Below the pieces are notes generated by a model, which saw only the letters and a list, made by a program, of their open reading frames with translations, searched no databases and was not told where the DNA came from. From the IMG/VR virus record IMGVR_UViG_3300006638_000009, positions 1 through 40,875 of that record: a DNA stretch of 40,875 nucleotides. One strand, 5' to 3'. This DNA comes from a virus. Positions 7,226 to 15,960 of the stretch are shown here, in pieces; the first letter of the stretch is position 1; each line of letters starts with the position of its first letter. A program made the position numbers and the translations under genes.

Positions 7226-9052
7226 TTAGAGAGCAGCAGCGGCTGCTCCACTTCCAAACAATGATTCGGCTGCGCCAGCGGCTGCGCCAGTAGCGGCTCC
7301 GCTAACGGCCTCACCTGCTCCACTTACGGCGGAACCGACTACTCCTGCCACCGCACCAAGAACTGCCTTACCCAGATTTGATGCCGCACTTGATGGAGAC
7401 ATTGAACCCGTATTGAACGCATCACCTTGACCCGTGGCTGCGACTCCTGCGGCTGGCCCAGAACCAACAGTATTAGAACCATATCCAGCGTTCATTGCAC
7501 TTTGCGCCTGTGAAAGACGCGTATTAGCCATGTTCTGCAAGTCACCCAAGAATGAGTTGAGGTCATTAGCTGAGAACTTACTGAAGTCGAATGAGTTAAG
7601 TGCTGAAGTAACATCGGTAGGATTAGCACCCGATTGACTTCCGAGAACCTGTATCGCATAGGAGCGAATATCATTGACTGCTGCGTTTAGAGTTGCTACT
7701 TGTGCTGGGTACAACTGTGCGTTCACATTCTCTATTGCTGTATTGACCAACGGAGATGTTGCTGGATTCTGACCAGTCTGTTGAATGAACGTAACCAGTT
7801 TCTGAGCGATTGGCTGCATAGTCTGAATAGCGTTTGAAAGCTCCTGAGCAACTCCCTGATAGGTTGCTCCTTGAGTAAGATTCTGCTGAGTTATCGCATT
7901 GACCGCGCTTGGATTATAGGTTCCGCCAGATGAACTACTGAGTAGAGAAGTGAGTGCTTGCGTTCCAGGTACGCCAAACGCGGAGAGTCCTGAAGCAGCA
8001 GTTGCGTCAGCAATACTTGCGCCGTTCTTTATAAGTTGAGCTGCCTGTTGAACAGCGGTATTAAGTTGCGGATTCCCTCCTGCTGGGCTAACTACCGCAC
8101 CAGTTTGAGGATTCGTTAGTTGTCCGAATTGTGTTACAGGAGCAGCGGTGGTTGCACTTGTATTTAATGATGAGGCCGCATTATTCAGAAGTCCACCAGC
8201 ATTATTTTGTGCAGTTGCCTCTGCGCCAAGAGCTGTTGCCGCTACACCACGTTGGTCAGCATATTTAGATGCTTCAGCTTGCATGAGTGCTCCTTGTACG
8301 TCAGCCGTCCGATTTATAAGACCCTCTTGACCTTGTTGGAACATATTGCTCCAACCTTGACCGTTTGATGCCGCTAGAGCCGCATTACGCTGTTGCTCTG
8401 CGGTGACTGCGTTGAGGTTCGCCTGAAGCTCGGCAGGAGACATCTGTGTTTGTGCTCCGATTTGTTGTGCAGTTTGATTCTCTGTCGCCGCTTGATTTTG
8501 TATGCTCCCCGCCGCACTTGCTGCAGCTCCAAGGAGTCCTGAGAACGTGGTATCTTGACCGTTTGAAAATGTCGTACCTGCTGCTGGGGCTGATTGAGTT
8601 GTTTGTGCGGGAGTCGTTTGAGTATTGGATTGAGTATTCGTTGTGGTATTCGCTTGGTTTGCGGGGTCATTAGGTTGGACTGGTTTAGCACCTATAGACT
8701 TACCGTAATCAGTTAAGAATCCAGTCGTCGGGTCGTACGCGGGGGTATTCTGAGGAGTGTTGACGAACGGGGCCGCAATGGTGGATTGCGGCGGAGCTTT
8801 TGCTATCTGACTAGAGGCAAGAGTTGTTGAAGGCCCAGAGATGTTCGTAGTGGGTGATACTGGCTTCACACCCATAGGGGCTGTGGCGACCCCGTTAATC
8901 GTCCCTGCTGTAGGTAGTTTTGTGACCGTGGACGTAGCTAAAGGAGAGACACTTGAGGACGCAGGAGCTTGGCTCGCATTTACAGGCTGATATGTGAGCG
9001 AACTGTAGTTCGTCGTTGGTGTGGGAAGTTGCCCTAAAAGATTTATAGCCAT
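7226..9052 (-). CDS. Large Ala/Gln/Thr-rich internal virion (ejection-type) protein
   Basis: A 608-residue low-complexity protein. Residues 1-170 are Pro/Thr/Ser-rich and disordered. The middle is Ala/Gln/Asn-rich and helical (MSPAELQANLNAVTAEQQRN), and the C-terminal ~60 residues are Ala/Gly/Val-rich and hydrophobic (LGAVAGVVGSAVSGAGEAV), able to insert into membranes. This composition and the place between the tail adaptor and virion transglycosylase match podovirus ejection proteins. It is not a recognised sequence family, so the role comes from context. Gene spacing on both sides is two to three bases. Confidence 0.75.
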   Translation of the reverse strand: MAINLLGQLPTPTTNYSSLTYQPVNASQAPASSSVSPLATSTVTKLPTAGTINGVATAPMGVKPVSPTTNISGPSTTLASSQIAKAPPQSTIAAPFVNTPQNTPAYDPTTGFLTDYGKSIGAKPVQPNDPANQANTTTNTQSNTQTTPAQTTQSAPAAGTTFSNGQDTTFSGLLGAAASAAGSIQNQAATENQTAQQIGAQTQMSPAELQANLNAVTAEQQRNAALAASNGQGWSNMFQQGQEGLINRTADVQGALMQAEASKYADQRGVAATALGAEATAQNNAGGLLNNAASSLNTSATTAAPVTQFGQLTNPQTGAVVSPAGGNPQLNTAVQQAAQLIKNGASIADATAASGLSAFGVPGTQALTSLLSSSSGGTYNPSAVNAITQQNLTQGATYQGVAQELSNAIQTMQPIAQKLVTFIQQTGQNPATSPLVNTAIENVNAQLYPAQVATLNAAVNDIRSYAIQVLGSQSGANPTDVTSALNSFDFSKFSANDLNSFLGDLQNMANTRLSQAQSAMNAGYGSNTVGSGPAAGVAATGQGDAFNTGSMSPSSAASNLGKAVLGAVAGVVGSAVSGAGEAVSGAATGAAAGAAESLFGSGAAAAAL

Positions 9053-9054
9053 AA

Positions 9055-9966
9055 TTATGGAACGTAAGTTATATTTTGCTGGAACAAGTTTGGTGAAACT
9101 ACAGCAGTATTCTGCGGTGTCAATCCCACACTTGAAGTCTTTGCCCCGAACTCCGCATCAAGCATCTTGTATCCCTCATCGTAGAGAGACTTGAAGTACG
9201 ATGCTTTGTCCTTGTCTGGATTTATAGAATTGTTATACACATACATCGCTCGATAAAGAGGAAGGTCTTGGAAGTCTTCTGGGAGGATTGGTACTTCTCC
9301 GATTGTGTATGACGCTCCCGATACATTGGTGAGTCCCTGATACGGATTATCAAGGACGAGCGTTGTTGAGTTGGTCACAGACGCTATCTGATACCACTCA
9401 TTGTCCCCAGAGGTCGTATTGCTCGCGGTAATGGGTATGTTGAGCCACATACCCGCCATATTGGTTGTCCACGATGTCCCTGAGCCAGTGACCGTAGTGG
9501 CTGCGGTATTAACGGACAAAGTACCTGTCGTATAGTCGGTAACGGACAAGTCCTTTATGCGTCTTTTATAGTTAATCGTGATTGCATCGCCGTTCTCTGC
9601 TGGTGCTGGCCAGAGAAGAAGCTGACTATTCCAAATGTAGTAGAACTGAGGGAAGTTGTTGACGAAGGGAATGACATTGAGAGCGTCATATTGCTTTCTT
9701 GTAGCGACTTCCTGTGGTTGCCACAATACACTTCCGATAAGCACGGTGGAGTTCACCACTTGTTTATTATTGAAAGGAAGTTGGTATCCAGCCTGACTTG
9801 CTACTGTTCCCCCTGGAACGGTATATGAGGCCTCATTGAAGAAGAACGTACCGACGAGATAACGCAAAGCATCGTTGACTAAGTGGAGTCCGAGCGTTGC
9901 GTTCGCAGTCGCGGTGTTATTAGTTAGATTTGTGAAGTCGTTTTGGTATGAAAGAGTTGTCCTCAT
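9055..9966 (-). CDS. Head-to-tail adaptor protein (gp4/gp11-like)
   Basis: A 303-residue protein. The helical N-terminus (ATLGLHLVNDALRYLVGTFFF) and the helical C-terminus (LPLYRAMYVYNNS... FKSLYDEGYKMLDAEF) match the helical core of podoviral adaptor or tail tubular A proteins. Between them, residues ~145-215 form an inserted beta domain (TTVTGSGTSWTTNMAGMWLNI, then STTLVLDNPYQG), an insertion common in such adaptors. It is probably the ring joining portal to nozzle. It has its own late-type promoter and ends two bases before the internal virion gene. Confidence 0.75.
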   Translation of the reverse strand: MRTTLSYQNDFTNLTNNTATANATLGLHLVNDALRYLVGTFFFNEASYTVPGGTVASQAGYQLPFNNKQVVNSTVLIGSVLWQPQEVATRKQYDALNVIPFVNNFPQFYYIWNSQLLLWPAPAENGDAITINYKRRIKDLSVTDYTTGTLSVNTAATTVTGSGTSWTTNMAGMWLNIPITASNTTSGDNEWYQIASVTNSTTLVLDNPYQGLTNVSGASYTIGEVPILPEDFQDLPLYRAMYVYNNSINPDKDKASYFKSLYDEGYKMLDAEFGAKTSSVGLTPQNTAVVSPNLFQQNITYVP

Positions 9967-9974
9967 TTGAGTAT

Positions 9975-10012
9975 ATTTTAGGGTTTAGGTAGGGAATATC
10001 TAGTGGCACTAG
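9975..10012 (-). promoter_or_regulatory. Late-type promoter: CTAGTGCCACTAG, 19 bases, TAAAAT
   Basis: Read on the minus strand, CTAGTGCCACTAG (10012-10000) is followed by exactly 19 bases and TAAAAT (9980-9975), then eight bases to the adaptor ATG. Spacing to both box and start codon matches the promoter at 5807. The site lies in the 73-base gap after the collar fibre gene. Confidence 0.65.
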
Positions 10013-10039
10013 GTCTTGCTAAGTATTTAGGCGACATAT

Positions 10040-10777
10040 TTAATATTTAATTATAAAGGCGAAAGCTAGAACAGGCTGTATGGTGTTGTGCGGGCTATTG
10101 GAGCCATCACTCGCGATGCTCTGAGGACTCGTACTAACGCCTCCGGTTGTTGGGCCGACACCTGAGCTTGCACCTGCACCTGTCGGAACACTGAGGGGAA
10201 GATTTAGAACGTGTGTATGCGCGGCCAATTCAGCCTCAGTAAGCACGTGAGTTTCCTCTCCCTCCCAATCGCCTACGTTGTATTGAGTGAGAGTGTTCCC
10301 TCCCGTTGGTCTAGTTCCAGAGCCAGAAGCCCCCCCTCCTAGTCCTGAATTGGTTGTCGCGCCAACTGGGACACGTCCTGACGTATACGGCACATCAAAA
10401 TGTGTTCCATCAACTGCGCCGAAAGACGTTCCGATAACCGCAAACAAGTCGGGGTAGGTCGCTCGTGCGTAGCTATTGCCATCGCAAAGAAGATACCCTG
10501 TTGGTATGGAAGTAAAAGAACCATACATAAGGATTGTGCCTGTAGGAATGCTCGCAGGTAGGGTGATTGAAAGGTTCGGGGAACCCGTCCCTGGCGTAAT
10601 AGTCAGTGGAGACGACGCAGTAAGCTGACTGGTGAGGTCGTTGTAATCAACCTTCAGCGTGTCTGTTCCAGTGTGTGAATGCACAGGAACTTTAGGAACG
10701 TCGTATTGAGTACCTAATCTATTGTAGACCTTTGTTGCCGCGTCTGTGGCTATCTTTTGTACGTCGTTGGGTGTCAT
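10040..10777 (-). CDS. Short tail fibre with phage tail-collar domain
   Basis: A 245-residue protein. Residues ~90-150 match the phage tail collar domain: PTGYLLCDGNSYARATYPDLFAVIG and GTHFDVPYTSGRVPVG. The C-terminus has HTHVLN and HNTIQPVLAFAFIIKY, the usual metal-binding and closing strands of collar fibres. The N-terminus (residues 1-50) contains HSHTGTDTLKVDYNDL, probably the attachment part. Its ATG overlaps the nozzle stop as ATGA, so the two are coupled. It is a likely receptor-binding or tail-needle component. Confidence 0.85.
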   Translation of the reverse strand: MTPNDVQKIATDAATKVYNRLGTQYDVPKVPVHSHTGTDTLKVDYNDLTSQLTASSPLTITPGTGSPNLSITLPASIPTGTILMYGSFTSIPTGYLLCDGNSYARATYPDLFAVIGTSFGAVDGTHFDVPYTSGRVPVGATTNSGLGGGASGSGTRPTGGNTLTQYNVGDWEGEETHVLTEAELAAHTHVLNLPLSVPTGAGASSGVGPTTGGVSTSPQSIASDGSNSPHNTIQPVLAFAFIIKY

Positions 10778-12642
10778 CGAAGTCGAAGCTCTCTTAGACG
10801 CACATAGCTTGGTGAACTCGCTGTCGAGCTAAGGAGAGCGCGTATCTGTATCCATTGAGATTTTTGGAAGTTCACCTGTACGACGCCTGAGATTCCTGAG
10901 CCTACATCCGCTGAAGTAAAGACCCCTGTTGGATGTTGCGTGTCGGTAATAGTAGTGAAAGACTGTGAGAAGTTTTGTCGGTATTGGAGTGTCACGGATT
11001 CTCCCGCAACCATTGGAACAGTGAGTTTGTATTCGACTTGAGAGTTTGTCGTGGGATTAAGAAAAGTCCCAATGGGAATCATATCTGAATCCACATAGGC
11101 TTGAGCGTTTGAGTAGGGGGTTGGAGACGTTGGTACATAATCTGAACCATACGCAGAAACTCCATCGTACCAACCAGCGACTATTGAAACTTGACCGAAG
11201 GCTACTCCTGAAGCTGCCGCACTCGTAACGAACTGTGCCAGTTCTGAAACAAACCCTGCGTAAGTCGCATAGGACAACTGGTTGGTGAGCCTAATAGCGT
11301 TTGTATCCGTTGAAACTGCCCATATACCACCGTAATTAGGGATAGCAGCACTAGTTGCCGAATTGAGGCACGAAACGCTGAAATAGAGCTGATTTCGGCT
11401 GTATACAGCCCCTCCCCATTGGTAGTAGGGTTCCACAGTCCCCGAAAGGTGGTCTGGTATCTTTTTATAGAGCGTCACGTTCGCTCCGTTGGTTTGATAG
11501 ATACGTCCTCTATTCCCTGCGAAGATATAGGCATTTGAATTGACCGCAACGATTCTAGTGATTCCAGCTTCGGGTATTTCTATTGGAGTACCTCCTGAAC
11601 CTACCCCTGCGTTAAGAGGGTCTCTACTCCATGAATACATGATGTTTCGCGTGCCACCGATAAGTAGATTTGTTCCTAACTGCTCTATGCAGTTAGCTAA
11701 ATCAAAACTAGGGAAAATGAGAGCTGTATTAGTGAATGTGTATGTTGCACCACTAATCGGGTCAAACGTAGTGAGCTGTTCGAGTTGTCCTATTCCTGAA
11801 CCGTTACAGAACCATAGAATGCCATCTGAATCTGTGAAGGTTCTTGAGGAGGAACTAGTCGCGTTAGTTGACTTCCAACCATACTGCCACGCTGAAATAG
11901 AACTCGTGCCGTTATTAGCGCGGTAATCTATTTTCGCATCTCCGGCTCTGAAAACGAGAATGTATCCATTGAAGAATGCTATCCCATTTGCTTTCGGTGG
12001 CGAGGCATTGACTGTCGAATTACCTAAGTATACCCAGTTAGGTGTCGTTGGTATGAATATCCACGCCAACCCATTCGTATCAACCGCGAGCACATTCCCT
12101 TGTTGGAGAAACGAGGTCTGAATACCCAACGCCCCAAACGTAGTATTATTCGAGGAAATCATCTGTACTGTTGAAGCGATATTTACTGTAGTGAACGTGC
12201 CCGTACCGTCGCTAGTGACGTTTATAGCCGCGCTCACGGTTCCTGCTGCGTCCACGCCCGAACCGACTTTGAATGTCGTTGCCGTGACATCTCGCACCCA
12301 ATAAGTGTTCCCCGATGTTATACCAGCCGTACCAGTACTCACTGTAATAACTATCGCAGTTCCTGCCTTTATAGTTGTCCCTGAGTAAGTAAAGACATCT
12401 GTTGCGGCTACTGCTGTGTATGCAACGCCCGACACGGCAGTTTGGTTAGCCTGAACAGTCTGATTGAGTACGCTCGCCTCCCCTGGGATAGAAATAACAT
12501 TGACATTTCGCATATCGGAAAGTCCTGTTTGCTGAATATTACCCACTTGTGTTTGTAGGTTCGTTCCGTAAGGAGAATCGGAAATACCAGACTCCCAGCC
12601 GTCAATGATTAAGTCGTTTGTCGAAGGGTCAAGCCTATACAT
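10774..12642 (-). CDS. Beta-propeller tail nozzle-like protein
   Basis: A 622-residue product; the start MYRLDPSTNDLIIDGWESGI at 12642 overlaps the preceding gene by eight bases and is preferred to an upstream ATG. Repeated strands with turns such as NGYILVFRAGDAKIDY, DGILWFCNGSGIGQLEQL, GTNLLIGGTRNIMYSW and NAYIFAGNRGRIYQTNG resemble propeller blades. Podovirus nozzles (P22 gp10, T7 gp12) are propellers of about this size. Residues ~100-155 look like an inserted beta domain. The neighbours, collar fibre, adaptor and motif proteins, fit a tail-hub position. The family assignment is structural inference. Confidence 0.7.
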   Translation of the reverse strand: MYRLDPSTNDLIIDGWESGISDSPYGTNLQTQVGNIQQTGLSDMRNVNVISIPGEASVLNQTVQANQTAVSGVAYTAVAATDVFTYSGTTIKAGTAIVITVSTGTAGITSGNTYWVRDVTATTFKVGSGVDAAGTVSAAINVTSDGTGTFTTVNIASTVQMISSNNTTFGALGIQTSFLQQGNVLAVDTNGLAWIFIPTTPNWVYLGNSTVNASPPKANGIAFFNGYILVFRAGDAKIDYRANNGTSSISAWQYGWKSTNATSSSSRTFTDSDGILWFCNGSGIGQLEQLTTFDPISGATYTFTNTALIFPSFDLANCIEQLGTNLLIGGTRNIMYSWSRDPLNAGVGSGGTPIEIPEAGITRIVAVNSNAYIFAGNRGRIYQTNGANVTLYKKIPDHLSGTVEPYYQWGGAVYSRNQLYFSVSCLNSATSAAIPNYGGIWAVSTDTNAIRLTNQLSYATYAGFVSELAQFVTSAAASGVAFGQVSIVAGWYDGVSAYGSDYVPTSPTPYSNAQAYVDSDMIPIGTFLNPTTNSQVEYKLTVPMVAGESVTLQYRQNFSQSFTTITDTQHPTGVFTSADVGSGISGVVQVNFQKSQWIQIRALLSSTASSPSYVRLRELRLR

Positions 12643-12994
12643 ACGAAATCGAAAACGCTGCTCCTGAAATTGCTGGCAATGCAGTACCCATAGTGAACCC
12701 AGCACCACTGGCGGTGTATTCCGCTGGGTGAACGAACCCAGCGTTGTACCAAAGACCGATAACTGTCGTAATAGTACGGCCAGTTGTGTATACCTTATTC
12801 ACTCCATCTATCAACCCTCCTGGGGTTTCTGAATAAATCGTCGAGCCACCTACCGAATCTACTAAAAGTCGTCCAGTAACGTGGTCGCACAGAAGCGGAA
12901 GAGTTTGTGTTGAGTCCACATTAGACTGCCCCATTGCAACAGGGATTCTATTACCGTCTCTTGTTGCGTCATATGATGAAGGATTGTAACTCAT
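12635..12994 (-). CDS. RDxNRIP-motif tail protein C
   Basis: A 119-residue protein. Residues 11-45 carry TRDGNRIPVAMGQSNVDSTQ, then TLPLLCDHVTGRLLV, a motif found four times in three consecutive genes. The rest (ETPGGLIDGVNKVYTTGRTI) is beta-rich and resembles baseplate or fibre adaptor domains. It overlaps the previous stop by four bases (ATGA) and the nozzle start by eight. It is probably a small structural protein of the tail tip or its fibres; no family is recognised. Confidence 0.75.
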   Translation of the reverse strand: MSYNPSSYDATRDGNRIPVAMGQSNVDSTQTLPLLCDHVTGRLLVDSVGGSTIYSETPGGLIDGVNKVYTTGRTITTVIGLWYNAGFVHPAEYTASGAGFTMGTALPAISGAAFSISYV

Positions 12995-13287
12995 GTTGTT
13001 TGTGCCTGAATTGCTCCTGTCACTGGATTGACTGAGATTGGAATGACCACAGTATTGTCTGTGCTTGAGACTGCACCTAAGCAGGGGATTCTATTACCGT
13101 CTCTCGGTAATGACCCATTTAATAGAGTCATTATAGGCATCGTAGATGTTCCTATTTCAAACTGCACATTCCCTGTGCTTGAACTTATTGCGATAGGTAC
13201 TGGTGTGACACCATCCACACTAGATATTCCCCACCATATGGGGATTCTGTTTTGTTCCCTTAGAGCAGAGAAGTCCTGCTGGCTCAT
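12991..13287 (-). CDS. RDxNRIP-motif tail protein B, two motif copies
   Basis: A 98-residue protein made almost only of two motif copies: LREQNRIPIWWGISSVDGVTP (residues ~9-29) and PRDGNRIPCLGAVSSTDNTV (~61-80), each followed by PI and a TG turn. The DNA word ggattctattaccgtctct occurs in the second copy and again, identically, in the neighbouring gene. That points to recent duplication or gene conversion. Function unknown; structural by context. Confidence 0.75.
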   Translation of the reverse strand: MSQQDFSALREQNRIPIWWGISSVDGVTPVPIAISSSTGNVQFEIGTSTMPIMTLLNGSLPRDGNRIPCLGAVSSTDNTVVIPISVNPVTGAIQAQTT

Positions 13288-13290
13288 AGG

Positions 13291-13833
13291 TTACAGAGAC
13301 GCTACTGAACTCGTACTGGTGAGGGGAATCCAGCCTAGATAGAACTGAATGACTCCCGATGTTGGTGTATCAGTTGTGGTGTATACGAACTCTATATTGG
13401 TAGCAACACCAGCCGTCTTTTGCTGAACTAGGAAAGGGGAGAAGTAAAGAGTTTCAAGTGTGGTCGGTTCGCTTACTCGTTCCTGTGCAGAGGTGAGAAG
13501 GGTGAGAGCTGCGGATGCTAGGTCTTTCTTTACAAGCATCGAGCCAACTGCTGCTGCGCTGAGAGCTGTACCAGACGATGCGGTGATGCTTGATTGTGCT
13601 GCTGCGTCATTCAAACGGAAGTATGCCGCTGTATTGTTTGCTCCAAGCACTGTCGTTACTACTCCATAGAGAGCGTTCACCAGAACGGTTCCAGTTATGC
13701 CGAAGATAGGCACAGTGACAGTCGTGTTGTTTCCGACGAGAGTCTGGGTGTCCGTGCTCGCAAGCCCATTCTGCATGATGGGGATTCTGTTCTGGTCGCG
13801 GGCGAAAGCCGCATTTGCTATACCTGGTGGCAT
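13291..13833 (-). CDS. RDxNRIP-motif tail protein A
   Basis: A 180-residue protein starting MPPGIANAAFARDQNRIPIM, one copy of the shared motif. Residues ~55-180 are a beta/Ala-rich domain (NTTVTVPIFGITGTVLVN, then VVTTVLGANNTAAYFRL and a C-terminal IQFYLGWIPL). The start lies three bases after the coiled-coil gene stop. It is probably a virion component that shares a binding partner with proteins B and C through the motif. Confidence 0.75.
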   Translation of the reverse strand: MPPGIANAAFARDQNRIPIMQNGLASTDTQTLVGNNTTVTVPIFGITGTVLVNALYGVVTTVLGANNTAAYFRLNDAAAQSSITASSGTALSAAAVGSMLVKKDLASAALTLLTSAQERVSEPTTLETLYFSPFLVQQKTAGVATNIEFVYTTTDTPTSGVIQFYLGWIPLTSTSSVASL

Positions 13834-13836
13834 ATA

Positions 13837-14553
13837 TTATTTCTTGAGTTTAGTTTCAGTAATAGCTCTGAGAAGCGTCTTGTATCGGTCTGCGATTCGG
13901 AGTTCTCGATTTGCAAAGGAGGCGTTCTGTTTCTCGACATACTTCTCGCGTTCGGTGATTGAAACATCCCGACCCTTGAGAACTGCTTTGTAGCGTGCTG
14001 CCTCTGCTTGTGCTTTCTGTGTCTCGTCTAAGGACTCTTGGAGTATTTCTGTTAGGGCAGACATCCGTTCGCCAATTTGTTTCTCCTGTAGTTGGATGGC
14101 AAACTCACGATTGTTGAGAATGAGAGAATACTTTGTTGCATCCTGCTCACGCTCTGATACTGCGTCTAATCTTTCCTGTAATAACTCCTTTGTTTCCTCG
14201 ACATCCGTCTCCTTTATCGCTACCAATTCTTCACGCTTCAAAAGAGCACTATGCTTATCTTGCACTTCTTTTTCGCGTTCTTCTAGTGGCACAAGGGCAG
14301 ACTTACGACGGCTCTCAAGGGCGTCTACTTCTATGGTGAGAGCGTTAATCCTATCCTTCCATAATTGCACCTCATCAGCCCCCTGTTTACCCACCTCTGA
14401 GAGACGATTGACGAGTTGATTATCAAGGTCTTGTATCTCCTTACGTTTGTCCTTTAAGACCTTGTCAAGCTGAAGAGACCGAGATAGCTCGGTGGCTTCT
14501 TGCAGTTTCCTCAGTTGGTTTCCCTCCTGCGGTTTAAGTAACCGCATTGCCAT
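13837..14553 (-). CDS. Long coiled-coil protein
   Basis: A 238-residue protein that is almost entirely charged heptads (LSRSLQLDKVLKDKRKEIQDL, then REKEVQDKHSALLKREELVA and REKYVEKQNASFANREL). No hydrophobic segment or other domain is visible. It lies between decoration-like and motif proteins in the virion operon. It could be a fibre stalk, assembly chaperone or tape-like ruler. A GTGCCACTAG copy lies inside the gene but lacks a -10 box at the expected distance. Confidence 0.75.
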   Translation of the reverse strand: MAMRLLKPQEGNQLRKLQEATELSRSLQLDKVLKDKRKEIQDLDNQLVNRLSEVGKQGADEVQLWKDRINALTIEVDALESRRKSALVPLEEREKEVQDKHSALLKREELVAIKETDVEETKELLQERLDAVSEREQDATKYSLILNNREFAIQLQEKQIGERMSALTEILQESLDETQKAQAEAARYKAVLKGRDVSITEREKYVEKQNASFANRELRIADRYKTLLRAITETKLKK

Positions 14554-14555
14554 AG

Positions 14556-15101
14556 TTAAATTGCGGAGGCTGCTTCTGATGCAGTCTTAGCGGGACGACC
14601 CTTCTTCTTAGGTAGGTCTGCGAACTCTTCTTTCTTCTCACTACCATCAGCGTTGTTGTGAAGCTCCGAAGTTAGGTTGCCGTCTATGATAAGCTGCTTG
14701 CGAATCTGTGCTCGCATAGCGGTGACTTCAGGAGACTCCTGACCAGCTATGACCTCTTGAATAGTCTTATCCTCATACGGCTTACGCATGTCCTTATTAG
14801 CTACTGCCATCTCTAGGCGTTCGCGTTGCTTTGACGGAGAGCCGTCTGGATTGGTGGGAGACTTGCTAGCGTCCTTATACATCTCGCGGTCTACGAATAT
14901 CTGGGTGATGTAATAGGCGAGATATTGAGGATAGGTTTTTACTTCTCCCGCGTGGAGCGTGTAAAAGTTATCTCCTGTGCCCTGCGGCCCTGCGTCCTTC
15001 CAATTAACGGTAATATCCTCATCTGACCAATTCGTGACTGCAAACTGCCTTTTTGGGTCGTATACGATACCTGTGTCTGCTGGCGTCAAATATGAACTCA
15101 T
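14556..15101 (-). CDS. Virion-operon hypothetical protein with basic tail
   Basis: A 181-residue protein. Residues 1-80 are beta-rich (GIVYDPKRQFAVTNWSDEDITV, then NFYTLHAGEVKTYPQYLAYYI). Residues ~80-140 are helical and charged, and the C-terminus has KKKGRPAKTASEAA, an AT-hook-like basic patch. It has its own upstream TATAAT box, separate from the capsid genes. The position after capsid and decoration genes suggests a head-completion or virion protein, but no family is recognised. Confidence 0.75.
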   Translation of the reverse strand: MSSYLTPADTGIVYDPKRQFAVTNWSDEDITVNWKDAGPQGTGDNFYTLHAGEVKTYPQYLAYYITQIFVDREMYKDASKSPTNPDGSPSKQRERLEMAVANKDMRKPYEDKTIQEVIAGQESPEVTAMRAQIRKQLIIDGNLTSELHNNADGSEKKEEFADLPKKKGRPAKTASEAASAI

Positions 15102-15116
15102 GTGGTGAAATTAGTT

Positions 15117-15188
15117 ATTATACTCCCACTATAACACCTAGCACCCATTGTCCAGCACTTATCAACCACCACAGTGAATAAGTGCTGG
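15117..15188 (-). promoter_or_regulatory. Hairpin and TATAAT box between virion genes
   Basis: In the 96-base gap a perfect 11-bp stem, CCAGCACTTAT (15152-15162) with ATAAGTGCTGG (15178-15188), encloses a 15-base loop. Further along the minus strand is TATAAT (15122-15117), 15 bases before the next ATG. No U-run follows the stem, so it is not a classical terminator; it may be a processing or partial-termination site that sets the level of downstream genes. No clear -35 box. Confidence 0.5.
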
Positions 15189-15197
15189 GAATAGAAA

Positions 15198-15938
15198 CTA
15201 GGAAATGTTCAAGAATATCGGGCCGTATTGAGTGGCCGTGATTCCCTGGATTGCATAACCTACCGAAGCGAGAACGCCTGACGTTGCTACGACTGCACCC
15301 GCAGTAGTAGACGACGCCGCGACTTCCTCACCCACAACGATAGTTCCCTGAGCGAGAACACACGCTGGGCCTTTCGTCTGAACCCAACCGTAGTAGGTAG
15401 CCGGAGTCGCTGCGACTGCAGCGCCTACGATAGTACCTGTCGCCGTTGTCGGATTGACAATGACGTTAGACCACGGAGAAGGAACAATGCTGACTGTGGA
15501 ACCCGTTGTAAGGGCAACCACAATCGGGTCACCCAAGGTGAAGGTACATACTGCCGAAGTGACAACCGTGTGGCCGACAATCTGGTAGCTGTATCCCTGA
15601 CCTGGAGTGGTAGCAACCTGCAAGTAACCGCCAACGTACTGACCAGCCGTAGTGGTTATGGCCGAAGTCGTGGTTACTGAGAAGGTTCCTGCCGCTGCTG
15701 CTGCGATAGCAAGACGCTCGTTTGCAGTAACTTCAGCAACTGATTGCTGGAGCTGACCTGGAACGAGAGCCACTGCACCCGCGTTGATGTAGCGGAAGTA
15801 ACGCCCATCACCCGTAGTTGCGAGGCATCCAAGCGTTGCGCCGTCAGCGAAAACACCTCCTGTGTTTGCTGTACCGGCAACCGTGATGTCGAACAAATCC
15901 TGCGGGTTGATGAGTGTGTCTGAAGATAGTGAACTCAT
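15198..15938 (-). CDS. Decoration-like capsid or structural protein
   Basis: A 246-residue beta-rich, Ala/Thr/Gly/Val-rich protein without hydrophobic helices. Features include GDGRYFRYINAGAVALVPGQL near residue 45 and ANERLAIAAAAAGTFSVTTT, resembling phage structural proteins encoded beside the major capsid protein. The lack of charge clusters and abundant beta strands fit an exposed capsid decoration or minor head protein. The assignment is from composition and place in the operon. Confidence 0.7.
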   Translation of the reverse strand: MSSLSSDTLINPQDLFDITVAGTANTGGVFADGATLGCLATTGDGRYFRYINAGAVALVPGQLQQSVAEVTANERLAIAAAAAGTFSVTTTSAITTTAGQYVGGYLQVATTPGQGYSYQIVGHTVVTSAVCTFTLGDPIVVALTTGSTVSIVPSPWSNVIVNPTTATGTIVGAAVAATPATYYGWVQTKGPACVLAQGTIVVGEEVAASSTTAGAVVATSGVLASVGYAIQGITATQYGPIFLNIS

Positions 15939-15960
15939 TTTAAGTTAATTACGTTGATAA

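Noticed and set aside
14283-14292. GTGCCACTAG inside the coiled-coil gene as a promoter
   Set aside because: The hexamer 19 bases downstream is GCAAGA and no start codon follows closely. It is counted as an element copy but not as a promoter. The copy at 19573 likewise lacks a good -10 box.
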